Source: an uncultured Lachnospiraceae bacterium (lineage in GTDB: Bacteria > Bacillota > Clostridia > Lachnospirales > Lachnospiraceae). Taken from it: DNA of 64,000 nt. Below, one piece after another: positions 7,710 to 16,597 of the stretch. The notes beneath the pieces are model-generated. The model saw only the letters and a program-made list of their open reading frames with translations. It was not told where the DNA came from and did no database searches. Position 1 is the stretch's first letter. Each line of letters starts with the position of its first letter. The position numbers and the translations under genes are program-made. The stretch covers positions 1 to 64,000 of the forward strand of contig CACWGK010000014.1 in the NCBI GenBank assembly GCA_902760415.1, in the 5' to 3' direction.

Positions 7710-8720
7710 ATGAAAAAGTATATTCTTTCTACAATTTTATGTTTAGTTATTCTAATACTATGTATTAACTTAGGGAGCGTACGTATTACGCTCCCTGATT
7801 CTATATATATCACTTTAAATAAAGTATTCGGCAGGCCACTTCCAGATACAGTGGCACCTATGTCCGTATCAATATTTTGGAGTATCAGAGTTCCGAGAGC
7901 ACTCACAGCATTTCTTGTCGGCGGTGCACTAGCGGTAAGTGGTGCTGTTATGCAGTCACTACTTCAGAATCCTCTGGCCTCTTCTTATACAATGGGTGTA
8001 TCTTCTGGCGCTTCACTTGGAGCAGCTCTCGTTATAATATCGGGTGTCAGCTCATTTGCACTCAGAAGCTTCCTGCTTCCATCTGCAGGTTTTACTTGTG
8101 CAGCCGCCACTGTAATGTTCGTTATCATCTTTTCAAGTAAGATAGACAGAAATCTGCATAGCTACACCATAATCCTTATGGGTATGGTCATTTCTCTTTT
8201 TGCAAATGCTGTGCTGACCCTTCTTGCCTCTCTTTTCCCTGATCACTCAAAACAGGTTACGTTCTGGATGATGGGTTCTTTTTCTTCAAGAAATTGGACA
8301 CACGTTGCCATACTTTTCCCAGCATGTCTGATATTCGTAACGCTTATATGGCTGAACCATAGGGAGATGGATATCATGACATTTGGCGATGAACAGGCTA
8401 TGTCCATCGGTGTTGAGACAAAAAAGAAGAAGATACTACTCATAATGCTAACTGCTCTCCTAACTGGAATATCAGTTGCATTTACTGGAACTATAGGTTT
8501 TATAGACCTTGTAGCTCCTCATACTGTTCGTAAACTCTTCGGAGCGAAGCATAAAGCTGTTATACCAATGAGTTTCCTATATGGCGGTGCATTTATGTCT
8601 ATAGCAGACCTGGTAGCTCGAACCATTATCTCACCTCGTGAGATTCCAGTCGGTGCCGTTACCGCCCTGATCGGAGCACCATTTTTTGTTGTAATATTCT
8701 TTAAGAAACGTAGGGGATAA
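7710..8720 (+). CDS. ABC transporter permease, FecCD/BtuC family
   Basis: A 336-residue polytopic membrane protein forming the channel of the metal-chelate importer. It shows the FecCD signature RVPRALTAFLVGGALAVSGAVMQ near residues 60-85, NPLASSYTMGVSSGASLGA, and the late GFIDLVAPHTVRKLFGAKHK motif that contacts the ATPase. The family normally has ten membrane helices, which fits the length. It begins 34 nt after the substrate-binding protein and ends one base before the ATPase start, so the three genes form one operon. The homodimer would pair with the ATPase encoded next. Confidence 0.93.
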   Translation: MKKYILSTILCLVILILCINLGSVRITLPDSIYITLNKVFGRPLPDTVAPMSVSIFWSIRVPRALTAFLVGGALAVSGAVMQSLLQNPLASSYTMGVSSGASLGAALVIISGVSSFALRSFLLPSAGFTCAAATVMFVIIFSSKIDRNLHSYTIILMGMVISLFANAVLTLLASLFPDHSKQVTFWMMGSFSSRNWTHVAILFPACLIFVTLIWLNHREMDIMTFGDEQAMSIGVETKKKKILLIMLTALLTGISVAFTGTIGFIDLVAPHTVRKLFGAKHKAVIPMSFLYGGAFMSIADLVARTIISPREIPVGAVTALIGAPFFVVIFFKKRRG

Positions 8721-8721
8721 T

Positions 8722-9534
8722 ATGAAGATTTCTTTTGAGAATGTATCCGCAGGATATAGCAAAGAAAATCCTATAATATCAGGCTTTTCTGCCGAGTTTA
8801 ATGACGGTGGAATCTGTGGAATACTAGGTCCAAATGGATCTGGTAAAACCACTCTTCTTCGCGTGCTCTCTGGAATCATCCCATATAATGGCCACATTAA
8901 GCTAGTAAATGAAGAATCCGGGCTCGAGCTAAGCACACTAAGTCGTAAGAAGCTTGCCAGCATTATAGCCCTAACCCCACAGTTTTTATCTATTTACTTC
9001 TCATATACTGTATACGAAACTGTTCTGATGGGAAGATATTCACATACCGGTTCTATACTTACTTCAATCAAAGGCACTTCATCTCACGATAAAGAGAAAG
9101 CTATGCAGGCCATAGAAATGACAGGACTCAGTGATATATCAAATAGGCAGCTTCACGAGCTGTCGGGTGGTCAGCTGCAGCGTGTTATGCTAGCTCGTAC
9201 ATTTGCCCAAGAGACTCCTATCATACTTCTGGATGAGCCAACAAACCACCTGGACATCAAGTATCATATAGAGCTTATGGAATATCTTATGAAATGGGTT
9301 GAGGGCACTACAACCATCGAAGACGCCACGCATAAGAATACGGTTATCTCAGTCTTCCATGATATCGGCGACGCAGCTATGGTATGTAACGATATACTCC
9401 TAATGAAAGATGGACAACTCATAAAAAAAGGTCCCGCAAGAGATACTCTCTCACGTGACCTTCTTAGTGATATCTTTGAAACCGATGTCATATCTTACTA
9501 TTCAAACATATCCAGCGTTTTTTTTAACGATTAA
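8722..9534 (+). CDS. ABC transporter ATP-binding protein of the chelate importer
   Basis: A 270-residue ATPase of the FecE/BtuD class that powers uptake. Walker A is GPNGSGKT near residues 36-43, the signature is LSGGQLQR, and Walker B is ILLDEPTNHLD. A short insertion after the Walker B region (KWVEGTTTIEDATHKN) is slightly unusual. The gene starts one base after the permease stop. Its last 11 bp overlap the 3' end of metF on the opposite strand, so the two transcripts converge. Confidence 0.93.
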   Translation: MKISFENVSAGYSKENPIISGFSAEFNDGGICGILGPNGSGKTTLLRVLSGIIPYNGHIKLVNEESGLELSTLSRKKLASIIALTPQFLSIYFSYTVYETVLMGRYSHTGSILTSIKGTSSHDKEKAMQAIEMTGLSDISNRQLHELSGGQLQRVMLARTFAQETPIILLDEPTNHLDIKYHIELMEYLMKWVEGTTTIEDATHKNTVISVFHDIGDAAMVCNDILLMKDGQLIKKGPARDTLSRDLLSDIFETDVISYYSNISSVFFND

Positions 9535-10411
9535 AATCCTTACCAAGTATATTAGATAGATTATCCATTATTGCCTTGGCAACATCAGGTTTATTCATGG
9601 AATACACATGAACATTTGTTATACCATTTGCATACAGATCAATTATCTGATCTGTGGCATAGGCAATACCAGCCTGCTTCATCGCATCAGGATCATTTCC
9701 AAAATAATCAACCAGACTCTTAAAGCGCTGTGGCATAAATGAACCAGAAAGCTTTATAGCTCGTTCCACCTGATTTGCATTTGTAATAGGCATAATTCCA
9801 GGAATTATAGGAACTGTAACACCTATCTCTCTAATCTTATACATAAAGTTAAAGAAGAGATTATTGTCGAAGACCATCTGTGTAGTAAGGAAGTCTGCTC
9901 CTGCTTCCACCTTTTCCTTGATATGTGTAAGATCATCCTTCTGATTTACGCTGTCCGGATGAACTTCAGGATAGCATGCAGCTCCAACACAGAAGTCACC
10001 TGCTTCTTTAAGCTCACGAACAAGCTCTGTCGCGTGCTTATAATCCCAGGTTGAAGGATCTGTCTTCTCAAGCTCTGGAGTCAGATCTCCACGAAGAGCC
10101 ATAACATTTACTATTCCCATTTCCTTCATTTCTTGAATCTTCTGATGAACCATATCTCTACTGGATGATACACAAGTGAGATGAGCAAGGGTTGGCACAT
10201 TATACTTATCCTTGATATTCTTGGCAATCTCCATAGTGTAGCGGCTGGTTCCACCACCTGCACCATAGGTAACACTCATGAATGCAGGGTGACAAGCAGC
10301 TATCTCTTCAGTAGCAGCAACCACACTCTCAAATGTGCTCTCCTTCTTTGGAGGAAATACCTCGAAAGAAAGTGACATATTCTTAGTATCCAGTATATCT
10401 ATAATCTTCAT
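9524..10411 (-). CDS. metF: Methylenetetrahydrofolate reductase
   Basis: Reduces 5,10-methylene-THF to 5-methyl-THF, feeding methionine synthesis and, in acetogenic or related anaerobes, the methyl branch of one-carbon metabolism. The 295 residues form the usual TIM barrel, with SFEVFPPKKE near the N-terminus (conserved Glu), SVTYGAGGGTS, the MALRGD motif, CYPEVHP, TQMVFD and the PIIPGIMPI strand. AAGGAG precedes the ATG. It stands apart from other folate genes, although folC lies 7 kb further on. The 3' end overlaps the ABC ATPase gene tail to tail. Confidence 0.95.
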   Translation of the reverse strand: MKIIDILDTKNMSLSFEVFPPKKESTFESVVAATEEIAACHPAFMSVTYGAGGGTSRYTMEIAKNIKDKYNVPTLAHLTCVSSSRDMVHQKIQEMKEMGIVNVMALRGDLTPELEKTDPSTWDYKHATELVRELKEAGDFCVGAACYPEVHPDSVNQKDDLTHIKEKVEAGADFLTTQMVFDNNLFFNFMYKIREIGVTVPIIPGIMPITNANQVERAIKLSGSFMPQRFKSLVDYFGNDPDAMKQAGIAYATDQIIDLYANGITNVHVYSMNKPDVAKAIMDNLSNILGKDFNR

Positions 10412-10460
10412 TTGAAACTAAAACTCCTTTATATTTAAAACTTCTTCAGGCACTTATCCA

Positions 10461-10658
10461 CTATACTTCGACTTCTTCGTATTCGCTCAATTCTATGATG
10501 TCATCCTTACTGTCCTTAAATCCCCGCTTTAGATAATGAGTACCACCTTCAATCCAGATACTTCCGCAGGAACATCTTACAGTCTGAAGTCGCTTCTTGG
10601 ACTCTATAATATCGCCGCATTTTCTGCACTGTGCCCTGTTAATCTTTACCTTCTTCAT
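10461..10658 (-). CDS. Small zinc-ribbon-like protein (DUF7695-like)
   Basis: A 65-residue protein with two cysteine pairs, CRKC near residue 11 and CSC about 17 residues later, followed by a WIEGGTHYLKRGF segment and an acidic tail (IIELSEYEEVEV). It resembles short clostridial proteins grouped as DUF7695. The Cys spacing suggests one structural metal site. The start at 10658 is placed seven bases after GGGGG; a further ATG sits four codons upstream. It is near metF but separated by 49 nt, so an operon is possible. Function unknown. Confidence 0.65.
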   Translation of the reverse strand: MKKVKINRAQCRKCGDIIESKKRLQTVRCSCGSIWIEGGTHYLKRGFKDSKDDIIELSEYEEVEV

Positions 10659-10839
10659 AATAACCCCCATGTTCTAGATACGAACTAGTCAACCTGCAAG
10701 CAGATTTTCCTGCACCATTATATATCAGAAAGAGCTAATAATCTAGTATCTAGCTGAGTCCAGCTTCATTTCCTTATCAAAAAGATTCAAAAGTTGATAT
10801 GGTACTAAACTAATATTCGTGATAAAATGTGACAGTCCG

Positions 10840-10865
10840 CTGGGCTATGTCTAAAAGCAGCCCAG
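10840..10865 (+). other. Hairpin in the hslO leader
   Basis: CTGGGCT at 10840-10846 pairs with AGCCCAG at 10859-10865 about 40 bp before the hslO start codon. It lacks a following T-tract, so it is more likely a leader RNA structure than a terminator. Confidence 0.5.
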
Positions 10866-10904
10866 GATTTGTTATAAAACTTAAGGACACAAAAGGAGAA
10901 TCAT

Positions 10905-11792
10905 ATGAATGATTATGTAATCAGAGGAATGGCTGCTGGAAATGAGATTCGATTCGTTGCGGCATATACAAGAGAAACAGTTGAAAAGGCTCGTGAGATT
11001 CATAACACCAGCCCTGTATGCAGCGCTGCACTAGGAAGACTTCTTACAGGTGGAGCTCTTATGGGAGCAATGTGCAAGAATGATAGTGATGTTCTCACAC
11101 TCAAAGTAACAGGTAACGGACCAATCCACTCAATCACTGTTACAGCAGATGCATTTTCAAATGTTAAAGGAATTATATATAATAACGCTGTGGATCTTCC
11201 ACTGAAGTCAAATGGACATCTGGACGTAGGTACTGCTGTAGGTGCAGGTACTCTTACTGTCATTCGTGATGAGGGAGTTGCTGAACCATATGTTGGACAG
11301 ACAGCCCTTGTAAGTGGAGAAATCGGTGAAGACCTTACATACTACTTTGCAGAAAGTGAACAGATTCCTACATCCGTAGGTGTTGGAGTATTGGTTGATA
11401 GAGATCTATCTATAAAGCATGCCGGTGGATTCATCATACAGCTTCTTCCTTTTGCTAAGGAGGAAACTATCACGACTCTGGAAAATAGTCTTGCAAATGT
11501 TAATTCTGTAACCGACTACTTTAATAAGGGAATGAGCGTAGAGGATATGATGAGAGCCATACTTGGCAAGGATGTCTTCGGCGGCGATATAGTTATAGAA
11601 GAGCCTCTCCCAGTTAAGTACCACTGCAACTGCAGTAGAGAGCGTGTTACAAAGGCACTTGTCAGTCTAGGAAGAAAGGAACTCCAATCTATAATCGATG
11701 ATGGCGAACCTATCACTATGCACTGTGACTTCTGTAACTCAGACTATACCTTTGAGATACCAGAAGTACAGGCCTTAATGAGTAATATATAA
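10905..11792 (+). CDS. hslO: Hsp33 redox-regulated chaperone
   Basis: A cytosolic holdase chaperone activated by oxidative unfolding. The 295-residue length is typical. The N-terminal substrate-binding domain begins DYVIRGMAAGNEIRFVAAYT, and the C-terminal redox switch has the four zinc-binding cysteines as CNC (residues 241-243) and CDFC (274-277). All four are present, so the switch should work. AAAGGAG lies seven bases before the ATG. The gene appears monocistronic, with a strong hairpin directly after its stop codon that also serves the converging queH gene. Confidence 0.95.
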   Translation: MNDYVIRGMAAGNEIRFVAAYTRETVEKAREIHNTSPVCSAALGRLLTGGALMGAMCKNDSDVLTLKVTGNGPIHSITVTADAFSNVKGIIYNNAVDLPLKSNGHLDVGTAVGAGTLTVIRDEGVAEPYVGQTALVSGEIGEDLTYYFAESEQIPTSVGVGVLVDRDLSIKHAGGFIIQLLPFAKEETITTLENSLANVNSVTDYFNKGMSVEDMMRAILGKDVFGGDIVIEEPLPVKYHCNCSRERVTKALVSLGRKELQSIIDDGEPITMHCDFCNSDYTFEIPEVQALMSNI

Positions 11793-11810
11793 CAATCCAT
11801 GTTAATACAA

Positions 11811-11840
11811 AAAACAGTGTCTACAGTCAGACACTGTTTT
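11811..11840. terminator. Bidirectional terminator between hslO and queH
   Basis: AAAACAGTGTCT (11811-11822) pairs with AGACACTGTTTT (11829-11840), with runs of T on the plus-strand side. The queH stop codon lies inside the hairpin. Confidence 0.85.
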
Positions 11841-12501
11841 TTTTCATATCACGGTCTCTACGAGAGTAGACACATCCACAGTAATCCTGTCGATATAATC
11901 CATACTCTTCGGAGAGCTCTATAGATCTTTTATAGCCATTCTTTTTCTTGAAATCGCTGAAAAGAAATGAAGGTATTCCATCTATATCTGAAGCTGATTC
12001 CCTCATATCACTCTCAAGCTTCATACCAATCTCGTTAATCCAACGAGCTACCTTATATGGACTTATAGAAAGGGTTGTCGAGAAGTAATCAAACCCATGT
12101 TCTCTCGCGTACTCAGCTGTCTTTCTGAGTCGAAGCTCATAGCAGTCATAACACCTCTCGCCTCTTTCCGGCAGATCTTCACGCCCCTTTGCCATAGCGT
12201 AGAAAACCTCTGGTTCATACGGCCCTTCCACAACCTTTACATCCAGAGCAAAGTCCGCTTCCTTAGTAAATCTATATAACTCATCTAGTCGCTTCTGAAA
12301 CTCCTCAACTTCATCTATATTTGGATTATAAAAGAAGACAGTCACATCGAAATGTGATGTAAGTACTTCCAGACAGTGAGAGCTGCACGGACAGCAGCAG
12401 GCCTGAAGAAGAAGTGTAGGTTTTCTTCCCGTAGATTCTATCTCTGCATCAGCATTTTTTATTTGTTTTTCGAATTCCTGATAGTAGTTAATCTCATTCA
12501 T
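11827..12501 (-). CDS. queH: Epoxyqueuosine reductase QueH
   Basis: Catalyses the last step of queuosine synthesis in tRNA, reducing epoxyqueuosine; it replaces the cobalamin-dependent QueG. The 224 residues carry the family's cysteine clusters: ACCCPC (Cys35-37 and 39), ERCYDCYELR in the middle, and DYCGC near the end (Cys208 and 210), which bind an iron-sulfur cluster and a metal. The LSISPYK motif is also present. The ribosome binding site is weak. Another queuosine gene, queF, is at 23832, but the two are not linked in an operon. Confidence 0.92.
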   Translation of the reverse strand: MNEINYYQEFEKQIKNADAEIESTGRKPTLLLQACCCPCSSHCLEVLTSHFDVTVFFYNPNIDEVEEFQKRLDELYRFTKEADFALDVKVVEGPYEPEVFYAMAKGREDLPERGERCYDCYELRLRKTAEYAREHGFDYFSTTLSISPYKVARWINEIGMKLESDMRESASDIDGIPSFLFSDFKKKNGYKRSIELSEEYGLYRQDYCGCVYSRRDRDMKKNSV

Positions 12502-12620
12502 TTTCTGTTCAATTTACCCATAATTGTATAGTTTTAACAATTGACTTTGTGGAAGTTATACAATATACTTAACTTATCTGAAGTACTGTAGTTTATATCA
12601 TTGGTGAAGGAGGTTTTGAC

Positions 12621-12854
12621 ATGACTGTTGAGCAAGCAATTAAGAAATATAAGTTAGAGCCTGTAAATGTATATACTGCAAAAGTCAAAGCCAAGGAGCT
12701 TAATGTAGACGAAGTATTATACATGAATGTTCAGAAGAACAAGTATGCCTACATCATCCGTGATGGTTCCAGAGGAACCATGCTTTATAAAGATGAGAAG
12801 AGCATGTATACCAAGATGTATAAGGGACTTAAGATGATACCTCTTGAGCCATGA
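12621..12854 (+). CDS. Small conserved-looking hypothetical protein
   Basis: A 77-residue basic soluble protein with alternating helical and strand-like segments (VEQAIKKYKLEPVNVYTAKV; YAYIIRDGSRGTMLYKDEKS). The strong GGAGG eight bases before the ATG and the sound composition argue that it is real. It is a single gene on the plus strand between minus-strand neighbours, ending two bases before the opposing gene's stop. I do not recognise a family. Confidence 0.6.
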   Translation: MTVEQAIKKYKLEPVNVYTAKVKAKELNVDEVLYMNVQKNKYAYIIRDGSRGTMLYKDEKSMYTKMYKGLKMIPLEP

Positions 12855-12856
12855 TA

Positions 12857-13321
12857 TTAGTTTTCCAAAAATATTAAAGGCGTGTGCTGACTATCTCCCT
12901 CTCCAGTAAAGACAGCTACTCTATATTCTCCTTCATCGCCATTTGGCTCATTCTTTCCAACATACTTCTTAACTTTATACTTACCAATACTTATATCATT
13001 TGCCACTCTCTCATCTGTAGCAAGTGCAAGTCGGTTAATCTGTGCAGCCTCGATGCTTGCAACATTCTTTCTTCTCTTCTTTGCTATAACACGTGCAATC
13101 TCTATATCTCCATTTGTAAGTATGTACTCAAACTCATTGCTAAGTCCATCCTTTGCATAGGTTATAAGAAAGATTCCAGCAAAAAGAAGAATTGCTCCGA
13201 AGACAGGAATCAAGAAGAAAAATGGTATCGCAAGTATTACAAGCACTATAGCCAGAACTAAGAGTCCTATAGCTGAACCTGGTGCCTTTGCGTCTATAAG
13301 TCTTTCGTTGTATCTATCCAT
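12857..13321 (-). CDS. Small membrane protein (DUF6106-like)
   Basis: A 154-residue protein with two adjacent membrane helices in the first 55 residues ([21 protein letters not shown] and [12 protein letters not shown]). A soluble domain follows that looks like a PH-type bacterial domain ([20 protein letters not shown]). Its start overlaps the end of ispF by 8 nt, so it is translated from the ispF transcript. Function unknown; the resemblance to DUF6106 is tentative. Confidence 0.65.
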   Translation of the reverse strand: MDRYNERLIDAKAPGSAIGLLVLAIVLVILAIPFFFLIPVFGAILLFAGIFLITYAKDGLSNEFEYILTNGDIEIARVIAKKRRKNVASIEAAQINRLALATDERVANDISIGKYKVKKYVGKNEPNGDEGEYRVAVFTGEGDSQHTPLIFLEN

Positions 13322-13916
13322 GATTTCTACTCCTGTTTTCCTTTATTTTCTCAGCCTGTTCTCTCTCCTTAGAGACGTCTAATGTACCGCGACCTTCGAC
13401 CTCATCTATCATACCTGTAGCAACATTTCTGTATACATAGTTATCAATAGTTTCGAGAAGTGCGATAGACTGGCAAGATATTCCAAGTCCCTCACCAGTA
13501 AATCCAAGTCCTTCCTCGGTGGTTGCCTTAACATTGATACGATCCAGTTCTATCTCAAGGGTATCAGCAATCCTTTGTCTCATTTCCGGTATAAAGCTTG
13601 CCATCTTAGGCTTCTGAGCGATAATAGTAGCATCTATATTTCCGATAATATAGGATCTATCATCCAGCATTTTCTTAACTTCTGATAACAGCTTCATGCT
13701 ATCCGCTCCCTCATATCGAGGATCCGTATCAGGAAAATGCTTTCCTATATCTCCCAGTGCTGCTGCACCGAGAAGACTATCCATTATAGCGTGCACCAGG
13801 CAATCCGCATCCGAATGGCCAAGGAGCCCTTTCTCATATGGAATCGTCACTCCACCTAGTATGAGAGGTCTACCCTCAACCAGCTTATGAACGTCGTATC
13901 CCATTCCTACTCTCAT
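13314..13916 (-). CDS. ispF: 2-C-methyl-D-erythritol 2,4-cyclodiphosphate synthase
   Basis: Makes the cyclic diphosphate intermediate of the MEP isoprenoid pathway. The zinc ligands Asp8 and His10 (GYDVHKL) and His42 ([11 protein letters not shown]) are present, as are [12 protein letters not shown] and the [16 protein letters not shown] motif. The 200 residues exceed the family's usual 155-160. The extra 40 or so at the C-terminus ([20 protein letters not shown] and a basic tail) have no equivalent that I know. I chose the ATG at 13916, with GGGAGG seven bases upstream, over a TTG six codons earlier. It lies between two membrane protein genes with overlapping or touching ends. Confidence 0.95.
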   Translation of the reverse strand: MRVGMGYDVHKLVEGRPLILGGVTIPYEKGLLGHSDADCLVHAIMDSLLGAAALGDIGKHFPDTDPRYEGADSMKLLSEVKKMLDDRSYIIGNIDATIIAQKPKMASFIPEMRQRIADTLEIELDRINVKATTEEGLGFTGEGLGISCQSIALLETIDNYVYRNVATGMIDEVEGRGTLDVSKEREQAEKIKENRSRNHG

Positions 13917-13917
13917 A

Positions 13918-14487
13918 TTATTCCTCCCAGACAACGTCTGAACCGTCGTCTATATAACGTCCATCACGATATACTCGAATAACTGTAATGATATTTGATA
14001 TTCCAAGTATTATCATGATCACTCCAATTATCATAACAAGTGTGCTAGCGATATCAAGTGGAATAGCCACAAGCACGATACCCAGCACCAGGGTAATAAT
14101 GTCATTTATTATATACTGAACAAAGTGGTCGCTTCGTCCCTTCACCATATAAGCATCATGAATCCTGATTCCCGAATTGATAAGAACCATAACGCCAATC
14201 GCCTTTACTATAAATGCAGCGATAACTCCTGGAAATGCTATGCATATAATACCAAAGAGTATAAGAACTATAGCTATAGACATGGTAATAGGCGAATAAG
14301 AAGCAAGCAGCGTACAAGCCATGATTGCACCTATTATCACGAAGACTATTCCAACTACCTTTACTGTAATGCTTATAGCACTACCTGGAAAAAATACAAA
14401 GAAAAGCCCCACGATCATCATAATAAGTGGAACTATAAATGATACCATGTTCTTTTCAAAGAAATCTTTTATTGATTTTTTATTCAT
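13918..14487 (-). CDS. DUF308 (HdeD-like) membrane protein
   Basis: A 189-residue integral membrane protein made of six short helices in three hairpins ([56 protein letters not shown]), the pattern of the HdeD/DUF308 family. In enteric bacteria HdeD contributes to acid resistance; the role in Firmicutes is unknown. It is followed at once by ispF (the stop is one base from the ispF start), so the genes share a transcript. Confidence 0.85.
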   Translation of the reverse strand: MNKKSIKDFFEKNMVSFIVPLIMMIVGLFFVFFPGSAISITVKVVGIVFVIIGAIMACTLLASYSPITMSIAIVLILFGIICIAFPGVIAAFIVKAIGVMVLINSGIRIHDAYMVKGRSDHFVQYIINDIITLVLGIVLVAIPLDIASTLVMIIGVIMIILGISNIITVIRVYRDGRYIDDGSDVVWEE

Positions 14488-14551
14488 AATATTCTGGTCT
14501 CCAAATCATAAACATATGTAAGTATGCCACAATTAAGACTCAAGTATATCA

Positions 14552-15421
14552 CTATCCACGAACTATCTCAACTATATCTCGAATAGTAGACGCTACCGAG
14601 TTTTCCCAGCAAGGTCCTATAACCACGTCAGCAGCACCCAGTGCAACCTGCGAAGAATTAGCGACTGCATAACCTATTCCCGCGATTCGAATCATTTCCG
14701 CATCATTATCAGCATTTCCGAAGGCAGCTACATTCTGAAGCTCGACTCCCAAGTAGCTGCACATACGTCTAAGCCCTGGACCTTTGCCACTTTCTTTAAA
14801 TGATATCTCTATCAGCTCGGGTATCGAAGATGTGAAGTAGACATCCTCCACTTCCTTCTCAAGCCTGGATGTCAGTTCATCAAAGAGACTTGTATCAAAG
14901 ACATTATAGTTCATGCAATCAAGCTCAGTCTTATGTTCCTGAATAAATCCACGGATATTATCCTCAGCGTGTCTGGTCTTGCGAAGGTACTTCTTACGAT
15001 GTTCGGATATCTTCTCATTTGCGAGAAGTGTATCCAGAAGACGTCTGTCACTATGTGGCACACCTCTTGTAAATGCATCAAGATAGAGGACGTCTATATA
15101 ATCATCTGCCAGCTTCACTATTTGATCTACGGATTCTGGTGACAGAAAGAATGCCTTCATACATTCACCCGTTTTTACATTGAAGAGATTTGCGCCATTT
15201 GAACATATAGCGTAGTTTACTCCCGGTATATCCAGAAGCTCCTCTGGAAGCGAGTAAAAAGAACGGCCACTGGCAATAACTGGTTCTATCCCAGCATCAG
15301 CAGCCATAATAAATGCATCTCTGGTTTCCGGAGCCAGCCTTCCCTGGCTGTCCAGCGCCGTGTCATCCAGATCAAATGCAAGCATTTTAATATTCTTAAT
15401 CTTTTCTTTGATATTGTCCAT
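14552..15421 (-). CDS. HAD-superfamily hydrolase, Cof type
   Basis: A 289-residue phosphatase of the Cof/YbiV subfamily. Motif I is FDLDDTALDS near residue 17, motif II is IASGRS, and the late motif IV region is AAFGNADNDAEMIRIAG. A substrate-capping domain lies between. Such enzymes dephosphorylate sugar phosphates, flavin precursors or nucleotides, and the substrate cannot be read from sequence. It sits between the glycerophosphotransferase gene and the DUF308 gene on the same strand, with short gaps. Confidence 0.9.
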   Translation of the reverse strand: MDNIKEKIKNIKMLAFDLDDTALDSQGRLAPETRDAFIMAADAGIEPVIASGRSFYSLPEELLDIPGVNYAICSNGANLFNVKTGECMKAFFLSPESVDQIVKLADDYIDVLYLDAFTRGVPHSDRRLLDTLLANEKISEHRKKYLRKTRHAEDNIRGFIQEHKTELDCMNYNVFDTSLFDELTSRLEKEVEDVYFTSSIPELIEISFKESGKGPGLRRMCSYLGVELQNVAAFGNADNDAEMIRIAGIGYAVANSSQVALGAADVVIGPCWENSVASTIRDIVEIVRG

Positions 15422-15454
15422 TTTCTCAGTCTAGTCCAATACTTTAATCTAAAT

Positions 15455-16597
15455 CTATTTCAGTCGTTCAACTTCTTTCAATAGTCTCATAGTAGACTTA
15501 CCATCACAGCATCCCATATATTCCTGATAGAAGTTATATAAATCCTCATCCTTACATTTATCTAAGTAGAGCTTATATTCAACACATTTTATAAGCTCAT
15601 CTTTCTTCGTGATGAAAGGAGCCGGGAAGCTTCTTGGATCTGCGTAGAATCCCCTATTCTTCTCATATTCCTCAATATCAGGGCAGAACATGATAAATGG
15701 TTTTCTAAAGATTGAATAATCAAAAAGAATTGATGAATAATCCGTTATAAGCAAGTCCGTAACCGGCAGTAATCTGTCTGTTGATATAGCTTTGTATCTC
15801 TTATCAAAGTACTGCGGATACACTCTTCTCATCAGAGGGTGCGGTCTTACTATAAGAAAGACATCATTTAGATTTGCAAATGCTTTCTCCAGCCCCATAT
15901 CAAGTCCAGGAGCCTTCGGTGATGCAGCATTTCCAGAGAAAGACGGAGCATAGAGAACCACTCTCTTTCCCTTAGCTTCAGGATAGATCTTCTCAAATCT
16001 AGCTCTACACTTATCGGTCCACTTCTTATCAAAATATATGTCAGTTCTTGGAAGTCCCAGAGCTTTTGTGATTCCGGCAGGAAGTCTAAGCGCCTTCTTC
16101 CAGTAATTTACACATACAGGAGCACTCACTGTAACCAAATCATAGTTAGCAGTTACATTTCCCTTATAAGACTTTGGAATATCATCCAATGTGTCATATC
16201 CCATCTTCTTAAGAAGACCACCCGAATGCCAGAGCTGTATAACCTTGGTCTCTTCACGCTTCTTGCAGGAAGACACAGGAAGAAAATAGCTGCAGATATA
16301 TACATAACCTGCAGCCGCATAATCCTTCATAAAGGCTTTCATAAACCTAAATGTCTCCGGCCACGACATATCTTTTACATCTCTAACATATAGAGTGATG
16401 TCCTTGCCAGAAGCCTTAAGAGCGTCATATACAGCCATCATACTGTTTGGTAAAGTGTTGCTATGCATTTCCGCAAAGATAACCTTGTTCTTATCTACCT
16501 TTGTGGAAAGAGCTGCTTTTTTATACACCCTAGGAAGCATACGATTCTGGACATATGACTTAATATGTTGTTTTATCACAAAGCTTATACTTTTCAT
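15455..16597 (-). CDS. CDP-glycerol glycerophosphotransferase family protein (TagB/TagF-like)
   Basis: A 380-residue membrane-associated transferase likely to add glycerol-phosphate or ribitol-phosphate units during teichoic acid or related surface polymer synthesis. Family motifs include IQLWHSGGLLKKMG, FLIVRPHPLM and the nucleotide-binding LLITDYSSILFDYSIFRKP. The basic N-terminus fits monotopic membrane attachment. Its ATG overlaps the stop of the upstream coiled-coil membrane protein (TAATG), so the two are translationally coupled. No other teichoic acid genes are in the window, so whether it primes or polymerises is open. Confidence 0.9.
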   Translation of the reverse strand: MKSISFVIKQHIKSYVQNRMLPRVYKKAALSTKVDKNKVIFAEMHSNTLPNSMMAVYDALKASGKDITLYVRDVKDMSWPETFRFMKAFMKDYAAAGYVYICSYFLPVSSCKKREETKVIQLWHSGGLLKKMGYDTLDDIPKSYKGNVTANYDLVTVSAPVCVNYWKKALRLPAGITKALGLPRTDIYFDKKWTDKCRARFEKIYPEAKGKRVVLYAPSFSGNAASPKAPGLDMGLEKAFANLNDVFLIVRPHPLMRRVYPQYFDKRYKAISTDRLLPVTDLLITDYSSILFDYSIFRKPFIMFCPDIEEYEKNRGFYADPRSFPAPFITKKDELIKCVEYKLYLDKCKDEDLYNFYQEYMGCCDGKSTMRLLKEVERLK

